DNA of 64,000 bases from contig NZ_JAXCHP010000001.1 in the NCBI RefSeq assembly GCF_035984545.1, forward strand, positions 2,232,001 through 2,296,000. Reading direction: 5' to 3'. Below the pieces are notes generated by a model, which was not told the origin of the DNA, searched no databases, and saw nothing but the letters and a program-made list of their open reading frames with translations. The stretch is from Cryobacterium sp. GrIS_2_6 (GTDB taxonomy: Bacteria; Actinomycetota; Actinomycetes; Actinomycetales; Microbacteriaceae). This document shows positions 26,608-38,085 of the stretch, one piece after another. The first letter of the stretch is position 1; the number at the start of each line of letters is the position of its first letter. The translations under genes were made by a program, and so were the position numbers.

Positions 26608-27659
26608 CGCCGGTTCCGCCCTCCCCCGCCGTCGCGCCGCGCTCCGGCCTGCGGCGGGGGACCCGACGGATGCGAGGCCTCGCCGGTCGCGCGCTGCTCT
26701 CCCTGGTCGGGGCGCTGGCCATAGCCGTACTGTCCGCGCAGCCCGCCTCCGCACACATTCTGCCGACGAGCACGGTGATCCTGGACGTGCACGCCAGTGT
26801 GATCGACGCGCACCTGCGGAACCCCCTCGACGACGTCGAAGCCGCCAGCGGTCTCGACCTGGGCACCGGAACGGCCGCCGAGGTCGCCGCTCAGGCGGAG
26901 GAACTCCGGACGTACATCCTCGCCCATTTCCACCCCACCTCCCCGTCCGGAGAGGCGTGGTCAGTGACAGTGGATGGGTTCGCCACCGGTTCGACCGAGG
27001 AACTCGGAACCGGCGTCTTCGGCTATATCACCGTGACCGCGCACATGGTTCCCCCACCCGGGGCCGACGAGCGCGCCTTCAACCTGGGGTACGACGTGGT
27101 CGCGCACCAGGTCGTCACCCACGTGGTCCTCGTGTCGCTCGGCTCAGACTGGTCTGCCGGGACCGGGTCACGTCCCCGCGAGATCGGCACCATCAAGCTC
27201 GACACCGTGAGCGGCGACGTGACACCGCTCACCGTCGCCCTCGGCGAAGAAAGCGCCTGGTCGGGTTTCGCGAGCATGGTCGTGCTCGGCATCAGCCACA
27301 TCCGCGCAACCCTCGCCGACCTCGACCTGTCCGGCGGCCAACTCGCCCTGAGCCTGCTGGGTTTCAATATCGGCATCGAACTCATGCAGCTTGTCGTCGT
27401 CGCACTCGTGCTTCCGCCGCTGATCGTGCTCGCCCGCACCAGTGGCTACCGGCCGCTAAGACTCACCGCGGCCACGCTGGCCGGAATCGCGGCCACGGGC
27501 TGGCTACTGGCCCGCCTCAGCATACCCAATGCCGTTTCTGACGCCGCTGACGGTCTCACGGGGGCGTCGTTCCTGGTCGTCTGTGCGCTGTGGTTCACCG
27601 CGCTGGTCCTCGCAGTCGTGGAGTTCTGGAGGATGCGGAAGCCCGCGGAGTCAGCGTGA
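26604..27659 (+). pseudogene. HupE/UreJ-family membrane protein, in-frame internal deletion
   Basis: A 351-codon open frame with a signal peptide ending in QPASAH and a soluble N-terminal domain, then the HupE/UreJ domain. After GFASMVVLGISHIR it jumps directly (near 27306) to ATLADLDLSGGQLALSL, which in relatives comes about 100 residues later. The missing piece would carry several membrane helices and the metal-ligand His motifs (the GTDH and HGLAF-type segments). The frame is intact, so a shortened protein may be made, but metal transport is not expected. The family handles nickel or cobalt in known cases. Confidence 0.68.
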
Positions 27660-27676
27660 CAGCCGACACGCCCCGC

Positions 27677-28534
27677 TCAGATCAGGCCATGGCGGCGGAA
27701 GGCGTTCCAGACCCCGTCATCGAGCACGGCGGTGGTGATTTCGTCGGCGTGGGACTTGACCTCGTCGGTGGCATTGCCCATCGCGATGCCGACACCGCAC
27801 ACCTGCAGCATTTCGATGTCGTTGCTGCTGTCGCCGATGCCGATGGCGGATACCGCGTCGAGGCCGAGAACGTCGAGCAGCTTCAGGATCGTGCTGCCCT
27901 TGTTCACCCCGCCGAGGGTCACCTCGCCGCTGCCGCGACCCATGTGGGGAATGGTGCCGGTGATGACGTGGAAATCGGCGCCGAGCGCGTTCGAGACGCG
28001 ATCGAACGCCCGGAGGTCACCGGCCAGGAAGACCGACTTCGCGATGCCGGTGAATGACAGCGGCCGCACGTCCCCGAAAGCCTTCAGGACCGGGTGTTCC
28101 TCGGCACCGGTGACGGAGGCGAGGTCGGGCCGGGGATCACCCTTTCGTTCCCTGTCGTCCTCGAGGTAGGTCGCGAACCGCGAGCGCACCCCGGGGCTCG
28201 GGTAGAGCTTGTCGTAGGACTGCAGGTAGAAGTCGTAGCCCGCGGTCTCGTAGAACCCGACCATTCGCGCCACCGCCGCTTCGGGCATCGTCCGGGAGAT
28301 CACGACGTCGTCGCCGACTTCGGCGAACCCGCCGCCGGCGCTGATCGCCCCGTCGAAGCCGATGTCCCGGATCGCCGGGTAGATCTCCACCGACGCTCTC
28401 CCTGTGCTGAGGTAGACCAGGTGACCGTTCTTCCGGGCGATGCGCACCGCCTCGATCGACGATGGTGCGATCACCTCGCCGGAGTCGATGAGGGTGCCGT
28501 CGACGTCGAGGAAGGCGATGCGGGGGGAAATCAT
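27677..28534 (-). CDS. HAD-IIB (Cof-type) phosphatase
   Basis: A 285-residue HAD hydrolase with all motifs: IAFLDVDGTLIDSG (nucleophile DVD), LVYLSTGRAS (motif II), VNKGSTILKLL (Lys, motif III) and GIGDSSNDIEML (motif IV), and a large alpha/beta cap between II and III, which defines type IIB. The substrate is probably a sugar or nucleotide phosphate. It lies downstream of the broken bgl hydrolase on the same strand, separated by a hairpin, so it may or may not belong to the bgl unit. Confidence 0.88.
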   Translation of the reverse strand: MISPRIAFLDVDGTLIDSGEVIAPSSIEAVRIARKNGHLVYLSTGRASVEIYPAIRDIGFDGAISAGGGFAEVGDDVVISRTMPEAAVARMVGFYETAGYDFYLQSYDKLYPSPGVRSRFATYLEDDRERKGDPRPDLASVTGAEEHPVLKAFGDVRPLSFTGIAKSVFLAGDLRAFDRVSNALGADFHVITGTIPHMGRGSGEVTLGGVNKGSTILKLLDVLGLDAVSAIGIGDSSNDIEMLQVCGVGIAMGNATDEVKSHADEITTAVLDDGVWNAFRRHGLI

Positions 28535-28547
28535 AATCTGCTCCAGA

Positions 28548-28582
28548 CGAGGCTGCCTCCGGGACAGTGCATCCAGGAGGCA
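28548..28582 (-). terminator. Hairpin downstream of the broken bgl hydrolase
   Basis: GGCTGCCTCC (28548-28557) and GGAGGCAGCC (28573-28582) pair perfectly around a 15-nt loop. It lies between the GH1 pseudogene and the HAD phosphatase gene. No T-run. Confidence 0.55.
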
Positions 28583-28612
28583 GCCGACGGGACGAACCCG
28601 TTTGGTTCTACG

Positions 28613-29748
<1,136 letters not shown>

Positions 29749-29822
29749 CTACGTCTTGGGCAGATGATCGATGGACGAGCAGCCGAGCCGCTCCTCCACC
29801 GGGACGTACAATCCGCCCTCGC

Positions 29823-31691
<1,869 letters not shown>

Positions 31692-31753
31692 TCACCTTCC
31701 GCCGCGACATCGCGACTTCCATGCTCAGGAAGCGATCAACCGGTGTTTTGGGC

Positions 31754-31831
31754 AAAAAAAAGACCTGAACTCATTCATCGCCATACTGGCGATGCGAATT
31801 CAGGTTTTGCCCGCTGATGCGGTAACAATCC
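31754..31831 (-). promoter_or_regulatory. BglG-type RAT antiterminator site overlapping an intrinsic terminator
   Basis: Read leftward, 31831-31802 gives GGATTGTTACCGCATCAGCG followed by GGCAAAACCT, the ribonucleic antiterminator (RAT) consensus of BglG/LicT systems. Its 3' end overlaps the first arm of a terminator: CCTGAATTCGCATCGCC pairs with the segment ending GAGTTCAGG, followed by eight T residues (31754-31761 on the + strand as A). This is the classic mutually exclusive switch in the bglG-bglF gap. An antiterminator bound to the RAT would prevent the terminator from forming. Confidence 0.9.
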
Positions 31832-31883
31832 GAAAATGCTTCCACGGGGCGTCGTCGCCCTGCGGTCTCAAGGTAGCACACGA

Positions 31884-32763
31884 TCAGGTGGCGGCGCCAT
31901 CCACCATCTGGTTTGCCAGTCGCTCGACGTGCACGATCACGTACACGAGCTCTTCGTCGGTGAGGTCGGAGCCCGTGGCGGCACTGACGTACGACTTGAC
32001 GTCGGCGGCGATGGCGTAGGAGCGGGGGTAGCTGTGTTTGGCGAATTCGAAGAAGGACGTGTCCGAGCCGCGCATCATCGACTTCGCCACGAGCCGCTGC
32101 AGGAGGAATTGGATGCGCAGGATGAACCGCGCGTAGTCCGGGCTCGCCGTGTCGAGGTGCACGCCGAGGCCGCCCTCGACCGTCGTCACCACGTGCTGCA
32201 CCCGACGGAAGAGCAGTGCCGAGCAGTGCCGCGGTTCCATTGGGCTCGTCCCTGGTCGCGGTGAGGAGATGCACGATGAGGAACACCGCTTCCTCATCCG
32301 GGAGGGCGGTGTCCAGGCTCACGCTGACCGATCGGGCCATTGCCGTCGCGGCGGCGAACTCCTGCGGATGGAGGACGCGCAATTCGGGCATCGACGTCGT
32401 GGGGATGCGGATGCCTTTCTGCATCCGTTCGAGCACGAATTGGATGTGGTCGATGATGGCGAGCGGCAATCGGCGACCGAGGCTTCGGCCCAGGGTCCTT
32501 TCGGCCTCGTCGACGGCCGTCGTGACGGCTTCGATCACCGGATACGGCACCGAGGCAAGAAGCTGGCGGGCGTGATCGGCATCGCTGCCCTGATCGAGGA
32601 CGAAGGTCTTCTCGACCTTGGCGGGATCGATCGTGTCGATGGGAAGCAGTTGGAATCCCAGCCCGCGTCCCATCAGCACCCGTTCCTGACCGGACTCGGC
32701 ACGGGTCGCACCAAGGCCGAGCAGGCGCTCGACTTCTCGCTCGATCGGTTCAGGGTCGTGTGC
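31884..32763 (-). pseudogene. bglG: BglG-family transcriptional antiterminator, N-terminally replaced and frameshifted
   Basis: From 32685 leftward the sequence is a BglG/LicT antiterminator (VLMGRGLGFQ of the RNA-binding CAT domain, then PRD1 with PDEEAVFLIVHLL). It lacks the first ~24 CAT residues, including the conserved Asn-Asn start. These are replaced by a segment (DPEPIEREVERLLGLGATRA) that resembles a VOC-protein C-terminus. At 32211-32230 a perfect 10-bp tandem duplication (GAGCAGTGCC twice on the + strand) shifts the frame. PRD2 continues in the other frame (LFRRVQHVVTTVEGGLGV to MVDGAAT, stop at 31884). It cannot antiterminate bglF. Confidence 0.85.
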
Positions 32764-32766
32764 GGA

Positions 32767-34965
32767 CTACCGGCTGATGAAGGTCAGCGACTGGACCGCA
32801 TAGCCGACGGCTCCCTGTCGATCGGTGACGGCTACGACCAGTTGATGCGCGCCGTTGGCGAAGTCGTTTCGGAATACCGACCAGGTTCCGTCCGGCCTGA
32901 CGGTTGTCATCATGGTTTGACCAGACATCCGGATCCGGACAATGGAGCCGGGAGATGCGGTCGACGTTCCGGCGAGGGTGCGCACGGCGTTGTTCGCCGT
33001 TGCTACTGCTCCGCCAAGGATTGCAACGACGGCGGCTGAATTGTTCGTGGCGAGCACACGACTGTAAGCACCGGTGTCGCCGGACTGGTCCGCAATCGAC
33101 TGCACGACGACGTAGTCGCAATCGGCCGCCTGCGCAGGCTGCATGCTCCAGACACCGTACTGGTGGATGGAAGCCGAGAGGCTCTGGCCGCCGACGATGA
33201 CGACCGCGTCTTCGTTGCCGGAAAGGGCAGCACAGCCCTGAGTGACCACGGGTTCGCTCGTTCCCGCACCGGTCGCCCGGACTGTCAACGTCATGTTCGC
33301 GGAGCCGGAGCGGCCTGCAACGTCCAGCACATCAACCTTCACGGTATAGGTCGAGTTCGGCAGGCGGTTGAGTCGGATTCCCCACATGCCGCCGGGCTGG
33401 ACGAATGCTGTGAGCACTTGGCTGGCAACCGTCACGGTAACCCGGGTGCCCACGGCCGCGCTCGTCGTGCCCTGGATGACCTGGTCAGCGTAGTCCACAA
33501 TCCAAGTCCCGTCGATCGGGAGAGACGGAACCGCCGGGACCACGTCGACGGTCAATCTCTGCGTGCGCGAACCAACATTTCCGGCGGCATCCGTTGTCGA
33601 CGCCCTGACGGTGACGACGCCCACGGCGATCTGGCCGAAGGTGACAGCCCAGGTTCCAACGCCGGCGACAACTGCCGTGCGGGTCTGCGCTCCGAGAACC
33701 ACGGTGACCAGGGTGCCTGCGGGAGCCGTGGTGGTGCCGGAGACGACGGGGCTGTTGTTCGTCGTGGATGCCTTCGCACCGCCATTGATCTTGATCAACC
33801 ACGCCGTCGAATCGATGGTCAGGGACTGCTTCGCGGTGACCGTGCCTCCCGAAGGAGTGCCCACCGAGGCTACAACGGTGTACAGCCCCTCCGGAACTTT
33901 GGCCGCGGTGACGGACCAAGCTGCATTGGCGCGGACGGTGGTGGTCAGGACCTGCTTGCCGAGCGTGACCGTGACGGCCGTCCCAACTGCGGCGGTGGAT
34001 GTGCCGCTGATCGTCGGGGTGCGGTCGTTGGTGACCAGGCTGCTACCACCCGTAAGGGTGATGGTGACCGACGGAGTCGGAGTAGCCGACGGAGTAGCCG
34101 ACGGAGTCGGAGTAGCCGACGGAGTCGGAGTAGCCGACGGAGTAGCCGACGGAGTAGCCGACGGAGTAGCCGACGGAGTAGCCGACGGAGTCGGAGTAGG
34201 TGTCACGGGCGGTGCGTCGAGGGCTCCGAAAGAATTGTTACTCAGGGTAACGGCTGCTGTGGTGCTCAGCGCTCGACCGTCAACGCTGGTGCCGGCGCCG
34301 ACCGTGACGGCAGCGGCACTCATGATTGTGCCGACGAAATGCGAGGACGCTCCGAGCGTCACCGCACCGGCGACCTGCCAGAAGATGTGCGAGGACTGCG
34401 CTCCGTTGGCGAGCACCATGGTGGTCGACGCAGTCGTGTTCAATGCTGCGCTGGACTTGAGCACGAAGTAGGCATTCGTGTCGTTCTGCGCATCAAAAGT
34501 GAGAACACTCGTCATACTGAACGCGGCAACACTGCCGTAAACGCCAGGAGTGATTGTGAGGCCGCCCAAGGCGCCAGGAATCGTGGTGGCCGGGGTGAGC
34601 AGCACCGTCGCGTCATAGGCCTTGACGAGAGCGTCATGCGCGGCGACTGCAGCTGCGTCGTTCGAATGAACGCTTCCGCCGACCGTGGCCGTGGCGATTC
34701 CGGTCATGTCGACGCCGGGGCTGACCCCCACATTGCCGGGGATAACGCTGGCACCCCCATTCGTCACTGCTTCCCCGGCCAAGACTGAGTAGCTGGAAGC
34801 AGCGCCCAGATCGACGGGAACGGTCGTGGTCGAGGCGAACGCCGGTGCTGACGAAAGGCCAAGGATTACGGCGGTCACCGTGATGGTGCCGAGAACACCG
34901 TTCAGGGCCCGACGGGACGATTCGAAGGCGACCGGATCAGAGGAGTGGAATTTTGCGCGCAGCAT
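32767..34965 (-). CDS. Secreted ice-binding protein (DUF3494) with C-terminal Ig-like repeats
   Basis: A 732-residue exported protein. After a signal peptide (cleavage near PAFAS, about residue 44) comes the DUF3494 ice-binding domain, about residues 50-255: LGAASSYSVLAGEAVTNGG near its start, then VIPGNVGVSPG, TTIPGALGGLTITPGVY and FWQVAGAVTLGASSHFVGTI. A Thr/Pro/Ser-Ala linker encoded by a 12-bp minisatellite follows (about 256-300), then five Ig-like repeats to the end. Such proteins bind ice and inhibit recrystallisation, and the repeats may present the domain away from the cell. There is no anchor or sortase motif. Start 34965 has AAAGG upstream. Confidence 0.9.
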   Translation of the reverse strand: MLRAKFHSSDPVAFESSRRALNGVLGTITVTAVILGLSSAPAFASTTTVPVDLGAASSYSVLAGEAVTNGGASVIPGNVGVSPGVDMTGIATATVGGSVHSNDAAAVAAHDALVKAYDATVLLTPATTIPGALGGLTITPGVYGSVAAFSMTSVLTFDAQNDTNAYFVLKSSAALNTTASTTMVLANGAQSSHIFWQVAGAVTLGASSHFVGTIMSAAAVTVGAGTSVDGRALSTTAAVTLSNNSFGALDAPPVTPTPTPSATPSATPSATPSATPSATPTPSATPTPSATPSATPTPSVTITLTGGSSLVTNDRTPTISGTSTAAVGTAVTVTLGKQVLTTTVRANAAWSVTAAKVPEGLYTVVASVGTPSGGTVTAKQSLTIDSTAWLIKINGGAKASTTNNSPVVSGTTTAPAGTLVTVVLGAQTRTAVVAGVGTWAVTFGQIAVGVVTVRASTTDAAGNVGSRTQRLTVDVVPAVPSLPIDGTWIVDYADQVIQGTTSAAVGTRVTVTVASQVLTAFVQPGGMWGIRLNRLPNSTYTVKVDVLDVAGRSGSANMTLTVRATGAGTSEPVVTQGCAALSGNEDAVVIVGGQSLSASIHQYGVWSMQPAQAADCDYVVVQSIADQSGDTGAYSRVLATNNSAAVVAILGGAVATANNAVRTLAGTSTASPGSIVRIRMSGQTMMTTVRPDGTWSVFRNDFANGAHQLVVAVTDRQGAVGYAVQSLTFISR
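34068..34201. repeat. 12-bp minisatellite inside the ice-binding protein gene
   Basis: Tandem AGTAGCCGACGG units, some trimmed to 6 bp (AGTCGG), cover the region. Read leftward they encode Pro-Ser-Ala-Thr and Pro-Thr units of the interdomain linker. All changes are multiples of 3 bp, so the unit number can vary without breaking the frame. Confidence 0.9.
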
Positions 34966-35285
34966 GAGTGCCTTTCACGGCGAGGGATGCCAGACGGGCG
35001 GTCTAGACGCTGGTTCACACCTCGCGGCGGCAGGACGCCGACTGCGAAGAGAAAGGAAAGAACAACAAAGGAGAACAAACACGGCTTTGGGAAGGGTGCG
35101 GAAGACGACACGTGACTGCGTTCCCACGCTGTGATTGCTGTGCCATATTGCTCAGGCATTAGGACAGTAACACGGGCGCGTGCCCCGTTTGGGGGTCTTC
35201 GGGTGATCTTGCGGCAACATTGCGACAACGCGGGTTTTGGTGCGGGCGGCACTGCGCCTGAGGTCTCGGCTTGCCCACGGTAGGA
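34966..35285. other. Gap upstream of the ice-binding gene, no gene seen
   Basis: 320 bp with mixed composition: a purine-rich stretch (GAAGAGAAAGGAAAGAACAACAAAGGAG, 35047-35074) and lower GC than the surroundings. It must hold the leftward promoter of the ice-binding gene, but I could not identify convincing -10 and -35 boxes. Open frames here look like chance. Confidence 0.5.
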
Positions 35286-35355
35286 GTGAACGACCTGGCC
35301 ACCGTGCAGGATGCCTGCAAGAACGTGACGGTCCCGCTGTATTTCCTCGCACGGT
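35286..35355 (+). pseudogene. Fragment of an exported surface-protein C-terminus
   Basis: Reading from GTG 35286 gives VNDLATVQDACKNVTVPLYF, which resembles the last strand of the domain seen complete at 36104-36358 (NQNACRGSTIRLQYNT). Nothing upstream continues it and the frame then degenerates. Assignment rests only on this short similarity between the two segments. Confidence 0.35.
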
Positions 35356-35573
35356 CGTCGCGGATCCTCCTGAAACAACCGAGGCAGGTACGATCACGCA
35401 CCCCATTTCCGGAATACCTGATCCATCGCCGGAGATGTGGGTGATCACCCGAAAACCAGAAGAGTGCCATGTGGCCGCGATGACCGGCGAGCGATCCCCT
35501 CGGGGGTGCAGCCTCTCCGACTGACCATTCCATCTCTCGGACGAGTCGATTCCCCGCACGGAACGTCCGACTG

Positions 35574-36068
35574 ATGGCCGTGGGTGCCCTCTGCGGCCAC
35601 TCACCGATCCAGTCCTCCCCGGCGTTCGCCACGTCGCAGAGCGCTGGGGTCTGGTCAGGGACGGCCACGACCGGAACGCTACCTGCCCCGACCAGCATCG
35701 TCGTGCTGTCGACGAGCGCTTCCGATGTTCCTGTCACGTGGACGGGGTCGACGGGAGCGACTAGGTACTTCGTCACTCGAAGCGACGGGACAAACTACGT
35801 GCCCGCACGCAACTCGGCTTCGGGGGCCCTGCTCACGACAAACTCGTGTGTCGATCACACGCCGAGTGAGGGCACCTTCACGTATACCGCCGTCGCTGCC
35901 TACCGGTCGTGGACCGCCGTCGGAGATCCGAGCAGACCGGTCACGATCACATCCCCCACGCTTGTGGCGTTCGCGGTGGACCCCGTCAACAACTACCGAT
36001 TGTGTAAGCTCCGTCGAGACATTGAGCATCCGTCAGACATCAGCACTCCAGGGTTTGGCACCCGGTAG
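35574..36068 (+). CDS. Exported protein fragment with fibronectin-III-like domain, probably incomplete
   Basis: A 164-codon frame. The first 20 residues end in SSPAFAT, like the end of a signal peptide whose start is missing. An FN3-like domain follows (about residues 40-125; PAPTSIVVLSTS, GATRYFVTRSDG, then EGTFTYTAVAAYRSWTAVG). After residue 130 the sequence no longer looks structured. It resembles extracytoplasmic proteins with FN3 modules, but both ends appear damaged. The short ORF at 36104 may once have been its C-terminal part. Confidence 0.45.
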   Translation: MAVGALCGHSPIQSSPAFATSQSAGVWSGTATTGTLPAPTSIVVLSTSASDVPVTWTGSTGATRYFVTRSDGTNYVPARNSASGALLTTNSCVDHTPSEGTFTYTAVAAYRSWTAVGDPSRPVTITSPTLVAFAVDPVNNYRLCKLRRDIEHPSDISTPGFGTR

Positions 36069-36103
36069 GCCTCCGGTCGAAATCCGAGGGAACATAACCA
36101 ACG

Positions 36104-36358
36104 ATGCCGATGAGCACCTTAATCAACGCCATCACGTTCATTATCGTCGCCCTCGGCAAGGCACACGGTGCTGCAGCAGGGAGTTGCGACGCAAGCGACT
36201 ACGTGATCGACAAACCGCGCATGCGAGTCGACCGAGTCCTGGCAGCGCACGACACCCTCGAATTCACCGGCGCCGTCATCAGCCTCGTCGACAAATCAGT
36301 GAACCAGAACGCGTGTCGGGGCTCCACAATCCGACTGCAATACAACACCACACCTTGA
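36104..36358 (+). CDS. Small ORF resembling the C-terminal domain of an exported surface protein
   Basis: 84 residues: a hydrophobic N-terminus (INAITFIIVALG) and then CDASDYVIDKPRM, LEFTGAVISLVD and NQNACRGSTIRLQY. This beta-rich pattern with a Cys pair is seen at the C-terminus of FN3-type exported proteins. It may be a surviving tail of a larger gene rather than a gene of its own. Function unknown. Confidence 0.4.
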   Translation: MPMSTLINAITFIIVALGKAHGAAAGSCDASDYVIDKPRMRVDRVLAAHDTLEFTGAVISLVDKSVNQNACRGSTIRLQYNTTP

Positions 36359-36402
36359 CACGGCGCACTCCGCCGATTCGCACGTGATGATCCGGCCAGG
36401 CT

Positions 36403-36759
36403 TCAGGACGGTCGGCGGGCGGACAGCACACAAAACTCGTTGCCCTCCGGGTCCGCGAGGACCACCCAGGACACGTCCCGCTGTCCGACGTCCGCACGAG
36501 TCGCCCCGAGACCGAGCAGACGCCCGACCTCGGCGGCCTGGTCGTCCGGGACGAAGTCGAGGTGGAGACGGTTCTTCACGGTCTTTCCCTCGGGCACAAC
36601 GCCGAACAGCAGGGTCGGGTGCCCACCCTCAGCCGCGGCGAGTTCAAGCTCGTCGTCGCTCTCGCCGACCACGATCCAGCCGAGTGCCTCCTGCCACCAT
36701 CGCCCGAGCACTTTCGGGTCGCGACAGTCAACGACGACTTCTTCCCAGAACAGCGACAT
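36403..36759 (-). CDS. VOC-family protein (glyoxalase-like domain)
   Basis: A 118-residue single-domain VOC protein (MSLFWEEVVVDCRDP at the N-terminus, then NRLHLDFVPDDQ, GLGATRADVG and the end VVLADPEGNEFCVL with the usual Glu ligand). Members dimerise and bind metal or small ligands; the activity here is unknown. It resembles the VOC fragment fused to the broken bglG at 32.7 kb. The downstream side is a short gap after the surface-protein remnant. Confidence 0.82.
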   Translation of the reverse strand: MSLFWEEVVVDCRDPKVLGRWWQEALGWIVVGESDDELELAAAEGGHPTLLFGVVPEGKTVKNRLHLDFVPDDQAAEVGRLLGLGATRADVGQRDVSWVVLADPEGNEFCVLSARRPS

Positions 36760-36841
36760 GCCGGACACACTACGCCGGGCCGCGACCCCAGGTCCAGACG
36801 CTGAGCATTCCGGGTGCAGCCATAGCGGTACCGCGCTCGGC

Positions 36842-37483
36842 TCAGGCCGCCAGGTGAAACGTGCTCGCGAAGCGACCGAGGAGGGCCCGGCGACCGCGCA
36901 GCACCTCGACGACCCCGGTCTCGATCGCGCGCTTCGGGGCAAGCTCACCGGAAATGAGCCGACGGATGCCCGGCCCAGCGGCGAAGGCGAGGTCGACGGG
37001 CCCGTCCCCGCGCGTCACATCGAGGGTGGAGCCGACCACTCGGATCAGAAGCTCGGCATGACCGAACCGCGCTGCATACGCGGTCGCCGGGAGCTGCTCC
37101 GCGACCTGCGGCCGAAAGGCGGTCCGGAGGTCCATCGTCATCGCGTCGGGGGTGATCACCTGCTCCTCCCGCGGATCGCCCAGGGACTTGAAGCCCCACG
37201 CCCCGAGTGCGAGCACCACGGGCTCGAGCTCACGGCCGTACGGCGTCAGCTCGTAGACGATGACGCGCGAGTGAGGCACCCGTCGGATGATGCCCGCCGC
37301 CTGCAGTTCCTTCAGCCGTACGGCCAGGATGTTGCTCGGGATCCGAGCGAGTCCCCCGGCGAGTTCGCCGTAGCGGCGCGGCCCGACGAGCAGGTCGCGG
37401 ACGATGAGCAGGGTCCAGCGCTCTCCCACAAGCTCCAGGCCTCGCGTGACGCCACCGTATTGACCATAGTCGCGTGCGGCCAT
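36842..37483 (-). CDS. HxlR-family transcriptional regulator with C-terminal SCP2-like domain
   Basis: A 213-residue regulator. The HxlR winged helix covers about residues 1-105 (LELVGERWTLLIVRDLL, YGELAGGLARIPSNILAVRLKEL) and the remaining ~105 residues form a sterol-carrier-like ligand domain (FGHAELLIRVVGSTLDVTRG). This fused type is common in actinobacteria, and the second domain probably senses a small molecule. It ends close to the downstream VOC gene and begins 6 bp after the other VOC gene on the same strand, so it may regulate these neighbours. Confidence 0.86.
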   Translation of the reverse strand: MAARDYGQYGGVTRGLELVGERWTLLIVRDLLVGPRRYGELAGGLARIPSNILAVRLKELQAAGIIRRVPHSRVIVYELTPYGRELEPVVLALGAWGFKSLGDPREEQVITPDAMTMDLRTAFRPQVAEQLPATAYAARFGHAELLIRVVGSTLDVTRGDGPVDLAFAAGPGIRRLISGELAPKRAIETGVVEVLRGRRALLGRFASTFHLAA

Positions 37484-37488
37484 CGACC

Positions 37489-37923
37489 TCAGTCCTGCTG
37501 ATTCGCGAAGGCTTCGGGGCCTTGAGCGGCTGCTACCGGGTCCATCCAGCCGAACTCGAGGAAGTTGCCGTCGGGGTCGTTCAGCTGGCGCTGGTACATG
37601 AAGCCGTAGTCCGACGCCGGTTTGGGCTCAGAGCCTCCAGCGGCGACGCCGTCGGTGACGGCCTTGTCCACCGCCTCGCGACTGTCGAGGAAGATTGCGG
37701 TCGACACAGAGGGGTTCACGGCCGGATCTCCGATCGGAAGGTCGGTGAAGGTCTGGAAATACTCGCGGACCAGGATCATGAAGTAGCTGTGGTCTTCCTC
37801 GACGACGACGCAGGCTGCGTTGTGGTCCGAGAAGGCCGGGTTGATGGTGAATCCGAGCGCCGTGTAAAACGCTTTCGCGCGCTCCAGGTCGGTCACCGGC
37901 AGGTTGACGAACATCGCGGTCAT
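37489..37923 (-). CDS. VOC-family protein (lactoylglutathione-lyase-like)
   Basis: A 144-residue two-module VOC protein: MTAMFVNLPVTDLERAKAFY, GFTINPAFSDHNAACVVV and the end RQLNDPDGNFLEFGWMD with the terminal metal-ligand Glu. Good start (ACAAGGAG before ATG 37923). It leads the leftward cluster with the HxlR regulator and is divergent from the LLM oxidoreductase. Substrate unknown; antibiotic or toxin modification is a common guess but is not supported here. Confidence 0.85.
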   Translation of the reverse strand: MTAMFVNLPVTDLERAKAFYTALGFTINPAFSDHNAACVVVEEDHSYFMILVREYFQTFTDLPIGDPAVNPSVSTAIFLDSREAVDKAVTDGVAAGGSEPKPASDYGFMYQRQLNDPDGNFLEFGWMDPVAAAQGPEAFANQQD

Positions 37924-38085
37924 CGTGTCTCCTTGTAGAGGTTTCCATGTAGATTGACGTCATACTTGCAAAAAACAAGTGTGCTGTCAAGACCTCTGTC
38001 GAGCCCTTCCGGACGCGTGCGCTCAGCCCGTCCCAGCGCACCCGGGTCTACCGGGGTGGCGGCGTCGTGTCGTAACGTTGGCGAT

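Noticed and set aside
34068-34201. Possible CRISPR-like repeat array
   Set aside because: The units are 12 and 6 bp, contiguous without spacers, and encode a Pro/Thr linker in frame; no cas genes are near.
35152-35776. Minus-strand frames of 150-205 codons in the surface-protein region
   Set aside because: They show no domain, no ribosome site and mirror the FN3-like frame; they were treated as chance.
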